From NCBI GenBank assembly GCA_050950025.1, contig JBMNGW010000013.1, positions 128,520-192,519 of the forward strand: a stretch of DNA of 64,000 bases. The letters run 5' to 3'. Shown here in pieces: positions 42,878-52,610 of the stretch. Below the pieces are notes generated by a model. It ran no database searches, was not told where the DNA came from, and was given only the letters and a program-made list of their open reading frames with translations. The translations under genes and the position numbers were made by a program. The number at the start of each line of letters is the position of its first letter. The stretch's first letter is position 1. This DNA is from JBMNGW01 sp050950025 (lineage in GTDB: Bacteria; Spirochaetota; Spirochaetia; Sphaerochaetales; Sphaerochaetaceae).

Positions 42878-45800
42878 TTATTTCATCACTTCACCAACAT
42901 TCTTATAGAATTCCATGCGCCGTTTTGCATCAGCCTCTGCTTTGGCAAAGAGCTCCTCGGCCTGCTTGGGGTTGGTTTTGTACAGCGAGGTGTAGCGCCT
43001 TTCATCTTTAATAAAGGCTTGGTAGTCACCCTTAACTTCTCGAGTATCCCAAGAGAAGCGCTTGCCCTCTTCAAGGCTCGGGTTGTAGCGGAACAGGGGC
43101 CAGTAGCCCGAATCAACAGCATCTTTTTCAATCACCTGGCTCTTCATCATGTTAATGCCGTGGTTAATACAAGGAGAATAGGCAAAGATAATTGAAGGAC
43201 CGTCAAAAGCTAAAGCCTCTTGGAAAGCTCTTTGCACATGGGTTCTATTGGCACCCATGGCTACCGAAGCGACATAGACGTTGCCATAGCTCATCATCAT
43301 GATGCCCATGTTTTTCTTACTAATCTGCATTCCGGCATTGGCAAACTTAGCCACTGCGGCAATCGGAGTTGCCTTGGAGGCCTGTCCGCCAGTGTTGGAG
43401 TAAACTTCTGTGTCAAGGACGAGAATGTTAACATTCTTACCCGATGCCACAACGTGGTCGACTCCACCAAAGCCGATATCATAAGCCCATCCGTCTCCGC
43501 CGAAAATCCAAACATGCTTTTCACTGAAATAGTCTTTCAGCTCAATCATTTTGCGAAGAGCAGCTTTAGCTTCTTCATTGGAAGCAGCTTTCAGTGCCTC
43601 ATCCAAAAGAGCTTGGGTTGCGTTTTGTGCCTCAATGGAAGCATCAGTCGTATCATCCCACAGTTCAATGTTTTTGGCCAAAGCAGCACCCAGAGCCTCT
43701 GTGGTACCAACTTTAAGCACCGTCTCAATAGCAGCTTTTAAGAGCCTTCGGTTGGAATCGACAGCCAGTCTCATTCCCAAACCATACTCGGCGTTGTCCT
43801 CAAAAAGTGAGTTACCCCAAGCCGGACCTCGTCCGTCGGTTCTCTGAGCATACGGAGTGGTGGGGAATGTTCCCCCGTAAATGGAAGAACAGCCGGTGGC
43901 ATTGGCCACAATCATCCGCTCTCCGCAAATCTGGGAAACAAGCTTAATGTAAGGTGTTTCACCACAGCCGGCACAAGCTCCGGAGAACTCAAACAACGGC
44001 TTTTTGAACTGCATTCCCTTAAGGGTATTGATGGAAACTCCATCGACCACATCATCGGGTAGAGCATCAAAGAACTCAGCATTGCGAGTCTCACCGGCAT
44101 CACGCTCAACCTGAATCGGGCTGAACTCCAACGACTTATCTTTTGTTGGGCACGTTTCGATACACACGCCGCATCCTTGGCAGTCTTCAGGATAAACCTG
44201 AATCTTAAAGCGCAGCTCGCGATCGTTTTTAGTATTGGATTTAAGAGTGACAAATCCCTCGGGAGCCTGCTCTAAATCTTTGGGATCAATTTGCTTAGCT
44301 CTGATGGCTGCATGGGGGCAGGATTGGACACACTGGTTACACTGAATGCAGACTTCGCTCTTCCAGCGGGGGATGAAAGGTGCAACGCCCCGTTTTTCAA
44401 GCCGTGCTGTGTTAATGGGCAGTGTTCCGTCAAAAGACATTTTGGAAACCGGAATGTCGTTGCCCTTAAGGTGCATAATCGGCTCAACGATATCTTTAGC
44501 AAAATCACTTTCATGCTCGCCAATCAGTTTCTTAGGCACATATGCATTACCAACGCTTGAGGGAATTTTAACTTCAGTCAAAGCATCGGAAGCTCCGTCA
44601 ACAGCGGCCCAGTTCATCTTAACGATGTCTTCGCCTTTGCGTCCGAACGTATCTTTAATGGCTCCCTTAATAAGACTGATAGCCTCTTGTTCAGGGAAAA
44701 TACCTGAAATCTTAAAGAAGGCAGCCTGCATGACTGTGTTAATTCTTGTTCCCAAACCAACTCTTTCGGCAATCTCCAAAGCGTTGATGTTGTAAAAACG
44801 GATGTCCTTGTCGATGATAGTCTGCTGCTCTTCTGCTGTCAGATGCTCAAACACTTCTTCGCTGGGAATCTGAGAGTTAAGGAGGAATACCCCTCCCTTT
44901 TTCAGCGGTGCCAGCATATCGTAGCGCCCGATATAGGCAGGGTTGTGACAAGCAACGAAATCTGCATTGTCGACCAGCCAGGGCATATTCACTGAGCTTT
45001 TACCAAAGCGGAGGTGACTGATAGTAATTCCACCCGACTTTTTAGAGTCGTAAGAGAAATAGGCCTGAGCGTTCATCTCAGTGTTTTCACCGATGATCTT
45101 AATCGAGTCTTTATTGGCTCCAACGGTTCCGTCAGATCCCAGACCCCAGAACATGCAGGAAACAACACCTTCGGGAGAGACATCGATAGCCTCTTTAAGA
45201 GGAATGCTCAACTTGGTCACATCGTCGTTGATACCGACGGTGAAGTTGTGCCAGCAGCCTTCATTCAGATGATCGTAGACAGCTTTGGCATGGGTCGGGG
45301 TGAAGTCTTTGCTCGACAGTCCATAACGACCGCCAATAACGGTGATATTCGATCTGCCCATTTGAGCCAAAGCGGTGACGACATCAAGATAAAGCGGCTC
45401 ACCGATTGAACCCGGCTCTTTAGTCCGATCAAGGACAGCAATCTTTTTAACCGACTGAGGAATGGCTGCCACGAAGTCTTTGGCAGAGAAGGGGCGGTAG
45501 AGGCGCACTTTCAGCACACCGACTTTCTCACCCTTCTTATTCAAATAATCGGCAACCCACTCAAAGGTATCAAGGGCACTGCCCATGGCAATGACGATTC
45601 GATCGGCATCGGGAGCACCGACATAGTCAAACAGGTGGTATTGGCGGCCGGTAATTTGGGCAACTTTGTCCATATACTCCTGCACGATGGCAGGCACTGC
45701 ATCATAATAGGCGTTGACTGTTTCGCGGCCTTGGAAATAGACGTCTTCGTTTTGGGCAGCTACTTTCAAGCGGGGCTTTTCGGGTCTTTGGGCCCTATCT

Positions 45801-46414
45801 CTGAACCGCTCGATATACTCCGGCTCAACAAGGCTGGCCATCTGCTCAAAGGTGATATCTTCGACTTTCTGGATTTCATGGCTGGTTCTAAAGCCGTCGA
45901 AAAAGGAAAGGAAAGGAACTTGCGATTTAAGAGTTGCCAAATGGGCGACCAGGGCAAGATCCATTGTCTCTTGAATGCTGGTGGCGGCGGTCATGGCAAA
46001 GCCGGTGTTACGGCAGCTCATAACGTCGGAGTGGTCTCCGAAAATGGAGAGCGACTGGGCAGCAAGAGAACGGGCTGAGACATGGAACACTGTAGGAATC
46101 ATCTCTCCGGCAATCTTGTGCATGTTGGGGATCATTAAAAGCAATCCCTGGCTGGCGGTGAACGTAGTGGTTAAAGCTCCTGCTGAGAGGGCTCCGTGCA
46201 CTGCCCCGGCAGCTCCTGCCTCCGACTGCATTTCCATAATGTCGACGCGCTGGCCAAAAAGGTTCTTCATCCCTGTCGACGCCCAGGAATCGGCGTATTC
46301 GCCCATCGGCGAAGAGGGGGTGATGGGATAAATGGCGGCGACGTCGCTGAACGCGTACGCGACGTGAGCGGCCGCGGTATTGCCGTCGATAGTAACCATG
46401 TTCTTGTTACTCAT
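42878..46414 (-). CDS. nifJ: pyruvate:ferredoxin (flavodoxin) oxidoreductase
   Basis: The single-chain PFOR, 1178 residues. It oxidises pyruvate and CoA to acetyl-CoA, CO2 and reduced ferredoxin, the central step of anaerobic fermentation. The domains are in order: N-terminal pyrimidine-type (AYAFSDVAAIYPITPSSPMG), gamma domain, two-cluster ferredoxin domain (CIQCNQCVQSCP and CQGCGVCIETCP), and the ThDP domain (ACAGCGETPYIKL, ATGCSSIYGGT, GGDGWAYDIGFGG). The ATG at 46414 is chosen with GGAGAG ahead; a longer frame to 46465 has no ribosome site. It is monocistronic. Confidence 0.97.
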   Translation of the reverse strand: MSNKNMVTIDGNTAAAHVAYAFSDVAAIYPITPSSPMGEYADSWASTGMKNLFGQRVDIMEMQSEAGAAGAVHGALSAGALTTTFTASQGLLLMIPNMHKIAGEMIPTVFHVSARSLAAQSLSIFGDHSDVMSCRNTGFAMTAATSIQETMDLALVAHLATLKSQVPFLSFFDGFRTSHEIQKVEDITFEQMASLVEPEYIERFRDRAQRPEKPRLKVAAQNEDVYFQGRETVNAYYDAVPAIVQEYMDKVAQITGRQYHLFDYVGAPDADRIVIAMGSALDTFEWVADYLNKKGEKVGVLKVRLYRPFSAKDFVAAIPQSVKKIAVLDRTKEPGSIGEPLYLDVVTALAQMGRSNITVIGGRYGLSSKDFTPTHAKAVYDHLNEGCWHNFTVGINDDVTKLSIPLKEAIDVSPEGVVSCMFWGLGSDGTVGANKDSIKIIGENTEMNAQAYFSYDSKKSGGITISHLRFGKSSVNMPWLVDNADFVACHNPAYIGRYDMLAPLKKGGVFLLNSQIPSEEVFEHLTAEEQQTIIDKDIRFYNINALEIAERVGLGTRINTVMQAAFFKISGIFPEQEAISLIKGAIKDTFGRKGEDIVKMNWAAVDGASDALTEVKIPSSVGNAYVPKKLIGEHESDFAKDIVEPIMHLKGNDIPVSKMSFDGTLPINTARLEKRGVAPFIPRWKSEVCIQCNQCVQSCPHAAIRAKQIDPKDLEQAPEGFVTLKSNTKNDRELRFKIQVYPEDCQGCGVCIETCPTKDKSLEFSPIQVERDAGETRNAEFFDALPDDVVDGVSINTLKGMQFKKPLFEFSGACAGCGETPYIKLVSQICGERMIVANATGCSSIYGGTFPTTPYAQRTDGRGPAWGNSLFEDNAEYGLGMRLAVDSNRRLLKAAIETVLKVGTTEALGAALAKNIELWDDTTDASIEAQNATQALLDEALKAASNEEAKAALRKMIELKDYFSEKHVWIFGGDGWAYDIGFGGVDHVVASGKNVNILVLDTEVYSNTGGQASKATPIAAVAKFANAGMQISKKNMGIMMMSYGNVYVASVAMGANRTHVQRAFQEALAFDGPSIIFAYSPCINHGINMMKSQVIEKDAVDSGYWPLFRYNPSLEEGKRFSWDTREVKGDYQAFIKDERRYTSLYKTNPKQAEELFAKAEADAKRRMEFYKNVGEVMK

Positions 46415-46599
46415 GTTGACTCTCCATTGAAATATATTTGTATGTGACCGTATAAGGTAAGCCACAACCGTTTACACACAATACGACCCCTTGCAGGCGC
46501 ACAGGAGTCTCCTTGGTGACTATACAGCAAACGGGTCTTGATTGCAACCGCACAAACCCGTTGGCTTAAGGAATTATAGTGATTTAACTTGCAGTGGCA

Positions 46600-49095
46600 C
46601 TAGCATTCGCTATGGCCGCAGGAGAAGCATTTTTTACACCCTTCGATGTTTAAAAATGTTCCGTTGCCGCACACCGGACAGATATCGGCAGCTATGCTGG
46701 AACTCTGCTTGGGAGCCAGCTCCAAATGGTACTGTCTAATCTGTTCTTCGGCATCCTCTTCATCGGGAAGCTGAGGATAATCGGCTTGCCCTTGCTCAAT
46801 GCCCAAATGCTCTTCAAGTACCTGAGCTACCGCATCAGGAAGGCTCATTACCCTGTTTTTACCAAAGCCCATGGGCCTACCGCTACCGATACCTCGTAGT
46901 TGAGCAATCACTGATTGAGTCCTCTGGCGCGGAGACAGGGGGCTGGGCATTCTAAGAATCAAGCTGATTAATCTTCCAAGCCCCTCTGCATCGGCAGAGA
47001 CATCAGAGCCGACTTTGGCAACGTTAATAAACACTTCAAACGGTTCGCCGTACGGCCCGCCATCGGAGTTGACAGTAATATAGGCTGTGCCAATCGGAGT
47101 CGCCTTGCGATAGGTGGTTCCGTGAAGGATGGTTGAGCGGACCCGTGATTTTGGTTCTTCGGGAACAAACTCTTCGGCCTCTTCCTCTTTGTCTTTCTTG
47201 GCAATAAGAACTTGAGAGTCTCGCGAGCCGTCTCGGTAGGTTGTCCCCCCTTTGCAGCCCAAATCATAGAGTAGCTCATATAGCTTGCCTGTTTGCTCCA
47301 CTGTATAATCGGCAGGAGTATTGCCGGTTTTGGAAATACTGGAATCGACCCACTTTTGAATGGCAGCTTGGACTTTCACGTGTCCTTCGGGGGCCAAGTC
47401 CATGGCAGTGACAAAGAAATGGGGTTTTTCTTCTCCAGGATGAGCTTTTAGCCACTGATCATAAACAGCTACCCGCTCGATGTTGGAACCCATGCGTCCC
47501 ACCCGCTCCCACTCCCAAAAATAGTAGGGCTCAATGCCGGTGCTTGTCCCCACCATTGTCCCTGTTGTACCTGTCGGAGCTTGAGTAAGCAGCGTGACAT
47601 TGCGGATGCCTTTTTCGGCTATTAAATCACGCACTTCCTGTGGCATTTGCAGCATAAATCCGCTTTGTAAAAACTTCTCTTTATCGTAGAGGGGGAATGA
47701 GCCTTTCTCTTCGGCCAAATAGGCGCTGGCAGTGTAGGCTTCGACACAGATAAATTTGTACAGTTTGTCGATAAACTGCAGTGATTCATCACTGCCGTAA
47801 GCTAATTCAAGTTTAATCAGCATATCGGCAAGGCCCATTGTTCCCAGCCCAATTCTCCTTTCCGATTGCTGCATCTCTTTATTTTCGTCATAAAAATAGG
47901 GAGTGTCATCAATCACGCTATCCAAAAAGCGGACCGACGTGGCCACAGTTCTTCCCAGCTCGTCCCACAGCACCTTTTTGTCGTTTACAAAACGGGATAG
48001 GTTAATAGAGCCAAGATTGCACACGCCCCACGGCGGCAATCCCTGTTCGCCGCACGGGTTGGTACACTGAATTGTGCTGTAGTACCACGAGTTTGACATC
48101 CTGTTATAACGGTCAATGAAAAAGACTCCCGGTTCGGCACTAGCCCAAGCACTTTCAACAATAGCGTCCCAAATCTCTTTAGCCGGCATCGATTGGTAAG
48201 GGATAACTTTCTTACCCAGTTGCTGCCATTTTTCTAAATTCCCATCCCACTTTTCATTATATTCGGGATCGGCAGTATCGGGGAAATAGGTGGTCCACTC
48301 TTTATTGCTGCGCACAGCCTCCATAAAGGCATCGGAGATACCAACACTGATGTTGGCGTTAACGATTTTGTCCATCTCTCGCTTGCTGTTAATGAAATCC
48401 ATGATATCGGGGTGCCAAATATTGAGCACCAACATCAAAGCTCCTCTGCGTGAGCCTCCCTGTTCAATCAAACCGGTGACAAAACTAAAAAGAGCTCCCC
48501 AAGAGACTGATCCGCTGGAACGCCCATTAACCCCTTTCACATAGGAGTGACGGGGACGCAAAGAAGAGAGGTTCAACCCCACTCCTCCCCCACGGCTCAT
48601 GATTTCTGTCATTTGGCCCAAACTTTCAATGATGCCCCCCCGACTGTCTTTGGGGGAAGGGATCACATAACAGTTGAAATAGGTGAGGTTCTGATCGGTT
48701 CCTGCTCCGGTGAGAATTCGGCCGCCGGGAACAAATTTATAATCTTCTAAGGCCCAAGCAAACTCTTTTTCCCACTCTTTGCGTTTGGCAGGCTTCTCTT
48801 GGCTGGCAATTCCTTTGGCTACCCTTTGGAGCATCTGGGTGGGGTCGGTCTCAATCGGCTTATCAACATTCTCTCTAGTGGAAGTCAACTGCGTCCCATC
48901 TTCAAGTTTGACTATAAGTTGATCGCCGTCGATGGAAGCAATGGTACCAATTTCACGCTGACCGGTTTGCTGGTTGCTGACTGCGACAACCAGATCTCCT
49001 AAGCTCAACGTATCTTTTTTAGCATCTTTTTGCGCATATCTGTCTAAAAAGATTTTCCGCCCCAAAGGCGACAACGCATTTCTTACTGTGGCCAC
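46600..49095 (-). CDS. nrdJ: adenosylcobalamin-dependent ribonucleotide reductase (class II)
   Basis: A B12-dependent reductase that makes deoxyribonucleotides, working with or without oxygen. Key parts: GGRILTGAGTDQNLTYFNCYV with the first redox Cys, GGGVGLNLSSLRP, NPCGEQGLPPWGVCNLGSIN with the active-site Cys region, and QAPTGTTGTMVGTSTGIEPY. The C-terminus carries two Cys pairs (CPVCGNGTF, CKKCFSCGHSEC) typical of the long class II form. The frame is open to 49209, but that ATG abuts an NrdR-box-like site and has no ribosome site; a GTG at 49095 preceded by GGGGGT gives 831 residues and is preferred, with moderate certainty. Confidence 0.92.
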   Translation of the reverse strand: MATVRNALSPLGRKIFLDRYAQKDAKKDTLSLGDLVVAVSNQQTGQREIGTIASIDGDQLIVKLEDGTQLTSTRENVDKPIETDPTQMLQRVAKGIASQEKPAKRKEWEKEFAWALEDYKFVPGGRILTGAGTDQNLTYFNCYVIPSPKDSRGGIIESLGQMTEIMSRGGGVGLNLSSLRPRHSYVKGVNGRSSGSVSWGALFSFVTGLIEQGGSRRGALMLVLNIWHPDIMDFINSKREMDKIVNANISVGISDAFMEAVRSNKEWTTYFPDTADPEYNEKWDGNLEKWQQLGKKVIPYQSMPAKEIWDAIVESAWASAEPGVFFIDRYNRMSNSWYYSTIQCTNPCGEQGLPPWGVCNLGSINLSRFVNDKKVLWDELGRTVATSVRFLDSVIDDTPYFYDENKEMQQSERRIGLGTMGLADMLIKLELAYGSDESLQFIDKLYKFICVEAYTASAYLAEEKGSFPLYDKEKFLQSGFMLQMPQEVRDLIAEKGIRNVTLLTQAPTGTTGTMVGTSTGIEPYYFWEWERVGRMGSNIERVAVYDQWLKAHPGEEKPHFFVTAMDLAPEGHVKVQAAIQKWVDSSISKTGNTPADYTVEQTGKLYELLYDLGCKGGTTYRDGSRDSQVLIAKKDKEEEAEEFVPEEPKSRVRSTILHGTTYRKATPIGTAYITVNSDGGPYGEPFEVFINVAKVGSDVSADAEGLGRLISLILRMPSPLSPRQRTQSVIAQLRGIGSGRPMGFGKNRVMSLPDAVAQVLEEHLGIEQGQADYPQLPDEEDAEEQIRQYHLELAPKQSSSIAADICPVCGNGTFLNIEGCKKCFSCGHSEC

Positions 49096-49210
49096 AGCAC
49101 CAACCCCCAAGCAACAACGTACCCGCTTCCGCGGGCCGGATTTACCATAGCACATTCGCAAAGCGAGCGCAAGCCAAAACACCAACAGGTAGCGTGCATA
49201 AAAATGCACA

Positions 49211-49226
49211 CCACCATATATAGTGT
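49211..49226 (-). promoter_or_regulatory. NrdR-box-like site
   Basis: The minus-strand 16-mer ACACTATATATGGTGG closely matches the NrdR box pattern ACAC-(A/T)-ATAT-(A/C)-TTGTGT in its left half and centre. It is placed about 116 bp upstream of the preferred nrdJ start, where NrdR would repress reductase genes when ATP/dATP is high. A second box, commonly present, was not clearly seen. Confidence 0.5.
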
Positions 49227-49266
49227 ATATATATAACTTTTATGGCATTCTGATATGAGCTAAAAT

Positions 49267-50325
49267 CTAGTTCAATTTCCCTATATCTTGGCACAGGGCA
49301 AACAATAAGGAACGCAGTTGTTGATAATCATACAAGCTGCACAGGTTGTTGTGACTGTGAGCATAACGAACCGGAACACCGCAAACAAAAGAGGGAATTC
49401 CCCTACCGGCCAAACTCAAAGCCATGGCATCGGTGCCTCCCCCTTTGCGCACAGCCTCTTGGATAACAATGTTTCGAGCAGAAGCTGCTGAACGAACCAA
49501 TTGCACCAAGGAGCGATTTGCAATATGGGTTGGATCATATAAACGGACGTGAGCCCCTTTACCTACCTGTGTTTGAGCATTTCCCTTAAAAGAGGGAACA
49601 TCATCGGCAGGAGCTCCTTCGACCACCACAGCCGCATCGGCTTGCACATAATTGGCAGCCACTTTGGCCCCTCTGGTCCCCACCTCTTCTTGTACAGTAA
49701 ATAAAAGAGTGACATTCGCTTTCACCCTTTGGCGGACTAACAGATGAGAAAGCTCAATTAAAGCAGCCACTCCCAGCCGATCATCAAGGGCCTTTGACAT
49801 CAAAGTCTCTTTTTCTTGATGATAAACAAAGCGGGTAGCAGGCACCACATAATCGCCTACGGCCACATGAAAAAGGTGTTGAACTTCGCCGCTGTTTGAG
49901 GCTCCGATATCGATGAACATTTGATCAAGGGAAGGAACAAGACCTTCATCTGCTTTGGCCAAAAAATGTAAAGGAATTTGACCGATGATGCCGGCAATAG
50001 ACGTACCGTGTTGGTTTATAACTTCCACTGCCGAAGAACCCAAGGTCGCTGGATTCCACCCTCCGATGGGGACAAAGCGTAGGAAACCCTCGGCTGTAAT
50101 TTCACTGACCATAAAGCCAATCTCATCTTGGTGAGCGGCAAATAAAAGAGTGGGCCCATCAGAATCAGTGCCTTGCAACTTCCAGCAAATATTGCCGATT
50201 CCATCAACAGAGAGCTCCCCTTCTTGGGCTATGTGAGCTTTGATGCAAGCGCCCACCGGCTCTTCGTAGCCACTGGGACCGCTAGCTAGAGTTAATTCGC
50301 GCAGTAAAGAGAGTGTTGTTTCCAT
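49267..50325 (-). CDS. M42 family metallopeptidase
   Basis: A 352-residue peptidase of the M42 family (TET/FrvX-like aminopeptidases, sometimes called endoglucanases in error). Metal and catalytic landmarks: FAAHQDEIGFMV, SKALDDRLGVAALI, TVQEEVGTRGA with the catalytic Glu, VVVEGAPADDVP and YAHSHNN. It would remove N-terminal residues from peptides in the cytoplasm. The start codon has no strong ribosome site. It lies after gdhA on the same strand, separated by a terminator. Confidence 0.93.
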   Translation of the reverse strand: METTLSLLRELTLASGPSGYEEPVGACIKAHIAQEGELSVDGIGNICWKLQGTDSDGPTLLFAAHQDEIGFMVSEITAEGFLRFVPIGGWNPATLGSSAVEVINQHGTSIAGIIGQIPLHFLAKADEGLVPSLDQMFIDIGASNSGEVQHLFHVAVGDYVVPATRFVYHQEKETLMSKALDDRLGVAALIELSHLLVRQRVKANVTLLFTVQEEVGTRGAKVAANYVQADAAVVVEGAPADDVPSFKGNAQTQVGKGAHVRLYDPTHIANRSLVQLVRSAASARNIVIQEAVRKGGGTDAMALSLAGRGIPSFVCGVPVRYAHSHNNLCSLYDYQQLRSLLFALCQDIGKLN

Positions 50326-50334
50326 ACAAGCGAG

Positions 50335-50373
50335 TATAAAAGGAAGGCTGCCTCAGCACAAGGAGGCAGCCTT
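50335..50373 (-). terminator. terminator after gdhA
   Basis: AAGGCTGCCTC and GAGGCAGCCTT form an 11-bp stem with an 8-base loop (50344-50373). On the minus strand it is followed by CCTTTTATA, so it ends gdhA transcription just before the M42 peptidase gene. Confidence 0.85.
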
Positions 50374-50385
50374 GTATAAACGACT

Positions 50386-51723
50386 CTAATACCCCATTTG
50401 GATCATGGCATCAGCTACTTTTTTAAAGCCAGCAATATTGGCTCCTTTAACGTAGTTGATATACCCATCATCCTCTTTGCCTTCTGCAAGGCAGGCGGCA
50501 TGGATGTCTTGCATAATCACATGCAGTTGGCGGTCTACTTCTTCAGCCGACCAGCTCAGTTTCAGCGCATTTTGCGACATCTCCAATCCGCTGACGGCAA
50601 CTCCGCCGGCGTTGGCCGCTTTGCCGGGGGCAAAAGGAATTCTGTTTTCAATGAAGTAGGTCATTGCATCAGCCTGACAGCCCATATTGGAGGTCTCCAC
50701 AACATATTTGACCCCATTGGCAGCCAGTTGCTTGGCATCTTCCAAACTCAGCTCATTTTGGATGGCACAGGGGAAAGCCATATCGACCGGCACTTCCCAC
50801 GGCTTTTTATTGGCAACAAACTTGGCGCCAAATTTAGCGGCATAGGGGGCAACCACATCGTTGTTACTTGAGCGCAGCTGAACCATATACTCCCATTTTT
50901 CAGGAGTATTAATGCCGTTTTCATCCAGAATGTAGCCATCGGGGCCGCTGATGGTGACAACTTTGGCTCCCAACTCAGAAGCTTTCATCACAGCACCCCA
51001 AGCCACGTTGCCAAAACCTGAGATGGCAATCCGTTTGTCTTTAAGTGTGTCATTATGAGCTTCAAGCATCTGCTGGGCAAAATACATGGTGCCAAAGCCG
51101 GTGGCTTCGGGTCTAATCAACGATCCTCCGTAGACTCTCCCTTTGCCGGTAAGCACTCCCGTATTTTCATCACGCAGGCGCTTGTACTGACCGTACATAT
51201 ACCCAATTTCACGAGCGCCAACACCGATATCTCCTGCCGGCACATCGGTATGAGGTCCAATGTATTTTTGTAATTCTGTCATAAAAGAGCGGCAAAAGCG
51301 CATCAGCTCGTTGTTTGATTTACCGCGGGGATTGAAATCTGAGCCCCCTTTGCCTCCTCCCATCGGTAAGGTGGTCAGAGAGTTCTTAAATGTCTGCTCA
51401 AAAGCAAGAAATTTCAAACTGCCCAATGTTACGCTGGGATGGAAGCGGATTCCCCCTTTGTACGGGCCAAGAGCGTTGTTAAACTGTACCCGATAGGCAC
51501 GGTTAACTTGAATATCTCCGTTGTCATCTTCCCACTCGACTTTAAAGGTGATAGTCCGATCGGGTTCTGTGACCCGCTCCAGAATCTTCCCATTAACGTA
51601 AGCAGGATTGTCATTCACAACATCGATAATCGATTCGATGACCTCTGTTGTCGCTTGGATGAATTCGGGCTCTCCGGGATTACGGCGCTCGAGCTCTGCC
51701 ATGAAATCTTCAAGATTGTACAT
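50386..51723 (-). CDS. gdhA: hexameric glutamate dehydrogenase
   Basis: Converts 2-oxoglutarate and ammonia to glutamate with NAD(P)H. It is 445 residues, the usual size of the hexameric small enzyme. It shows the substrate motif GPYKGGIRFHPSV, PMGGGKGGSDFNPRGKS with the catalytic Lys, DVPAGDIGVGAREIGYMYGQ and the Rossmann SGFGNVAWG. NADP use is likely from the family but not proven. GAGGGG precedes the ATG. A clear promoter with an adjoining dyad lies upstream. Confidence 0.96.
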   Translation of the reverse strand: MYNLEDFMAELERRNPGEPEFIQATTEVIESIIDVVNDNPAYVNGKILERVTEPDRTITFKVEWEDDNGDIQVNRAYRVQFNNALGPYKGGIRFHPSVTLGSLKFLAFEQTFKNSLTTLPMGGGKGGSDFNPRGKSNNELMRFCRSFMTELQKYIGPHTDVPAGDIGVGAREIGYMYGQYKRLRDENTGVLTGKGRVYGGSLIRPEATGFGTMYFAQQMLEAHNDTLKDKRIAISGFGNVAWGAVMKASELGAKVVTISGPDGYILDENGINTPEKWEYMVQLRSSNNDVVAPYAAKFGAKFVANKKPWEVPVDMAFPCAIQNELSLEDAKQLAANGVKYVVETSNMGCQADAMTYFIENRIPFAPGKAANAGGVAVSGLEMSQNALKLSWSAEEVDRQLHVIMQDIHAACLAEGKEDDGYINYVKGANIAGFKKVADAMIQMGY

Positions 51724-51784
51724 AGAAACCCCTCTTTTATTCGATAGTGCGCCTGAGAAATCTCATGCTGTTGTGCACAAATTC

Positions 51785-51834
51785 AGTGTAGTACCGAAAA
51801 AGGTGCCTGTCAATATAAAGGACAGTATTGTCCT
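51785..51834 (-). promoter_or_regulatory. gdhA promoter with upstream dyad
   Basis: TTGACA (51808-51813) and TACACT (51785-51790) are 17 bp apart on the minus strand, a near-ideal sigma-70 promoter. Five bases upstream of the -35 lies AGGACA-N4-TGTCCT (51819-51834), a perfect 6-bp dyad in the place expected for an activator or a class I repressor. Confidence 0.75.
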
Positions 51835-51920
51835 GGTTTTTTGATATATAAGGCAAAAAAGAGCTTTAATTTTTAGCATATGGGAAACAGAAGGGGTCTA
51901 GATTGAGTAAGTGTCCTCCC

Positions 51921-52610
51921 TCAGCTACTCAAATACTCCCAAAGAGCATCAGTAGGGGGAGGAGCAACCACCAGCAGCTTCTGTTTGCTCACCGGGTGGG
52001 CGAAAGCAAGGCTGCGGGCATGCAGATGAATCCCTCCACCAGGATTGGACCGCTTGGCCCCATATTTCAAATCGCCTTTGATGTGGCTTCCCATCGCTGC
52101 CAGTTGGGCCCGAATCTGGTGTTGACGCCCAGTAATAAGACGAATTTCCAATAAATAGTAGTTATCAGAAGCCCCTTTGATTTCATATTCCATCACAGCT
52201 TCTTTACTATTTTTTCTTTGTTGGTCGGTTGCCGTCGATTTATTTTGGGCCTCATTGCGACTTAGGTAGTGGACAACCCTCCCCTCCGGCTGGGTGGGAA
52301 GTTTATCGACAACGGCCCAGTAGATTTTTTCTACATCCTCTGAGGAGCGAAACAACTGATTCATCCGGGTAAGAGCTTTGCTTGTTTTTGCAAAGACAAT
52401 CACTCCGCTGGTGGGTCGATCAAGGCGATGGGGAATGCCTAAGAACACATTGCCCTGTTTGTTGTAGGTTTTTTTTAAGTACTCTTTTACCGTATCGGCA
52501 AGTGTGATATCGCCGGTTTTGTCACCTTGGGCTAACTCTCCGGGCAGTTTATTGATGACAATCAGGTGGTTATCTTCATACAAAATTCGCCGGCCAATAT
52601 CACTGTTCAT
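51921..52610 (-). CDS. RluA-family pseudouridine synthase
   Basis: A 229-residue rRNA or tRNA pseudouridine synthase. IPHRLDRPTSGVIVFAKT contains the catalytic Asp (HRLD), preceded by INKLPGELAQGD and followed by RLITGRQHQIRAQLAAMG and DLKYGA. No N-terminal S4 domain is present, as in the short RluC/TruC-like forms. The target site cannot be told. It overlaps parC by 11 bp and ends the parE-parC operon. Confidence 0.92.
   Translation of the reverse strand: MNSDIGRRILYEDNHLIVINKLPGELAQGDKTGDITLADTVKEYLKKTYNKQGNVFLGIPHRLDRPTSGVIVFAKTSKALTRMNQLFRSSEDVEKIYWAVVDKLPTQPEGRVVHYLSRNEAQNKSTATDQQRKNSKEAVMEYEIKGASDNYYLLEIRLITGRQHQIRAQLAAMGSHIKGDLKYGAKRSNPGGGIHLHARSLAFAHPVSKQKLLVVAPPPTDALWEYLSS

Noticed and set aside
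43220..43741. 173-residue plus-strand ORF
   Set aside because: It lies entirely opposite the PFOR gene, which is unmistakable; an antisense shadow.
49093..49260. cobalamin riboswitch upstream of nrdJ
   Set aside because: No B12-box-like core could be recognised in the leader; only an NrdR-box-like site is seen.
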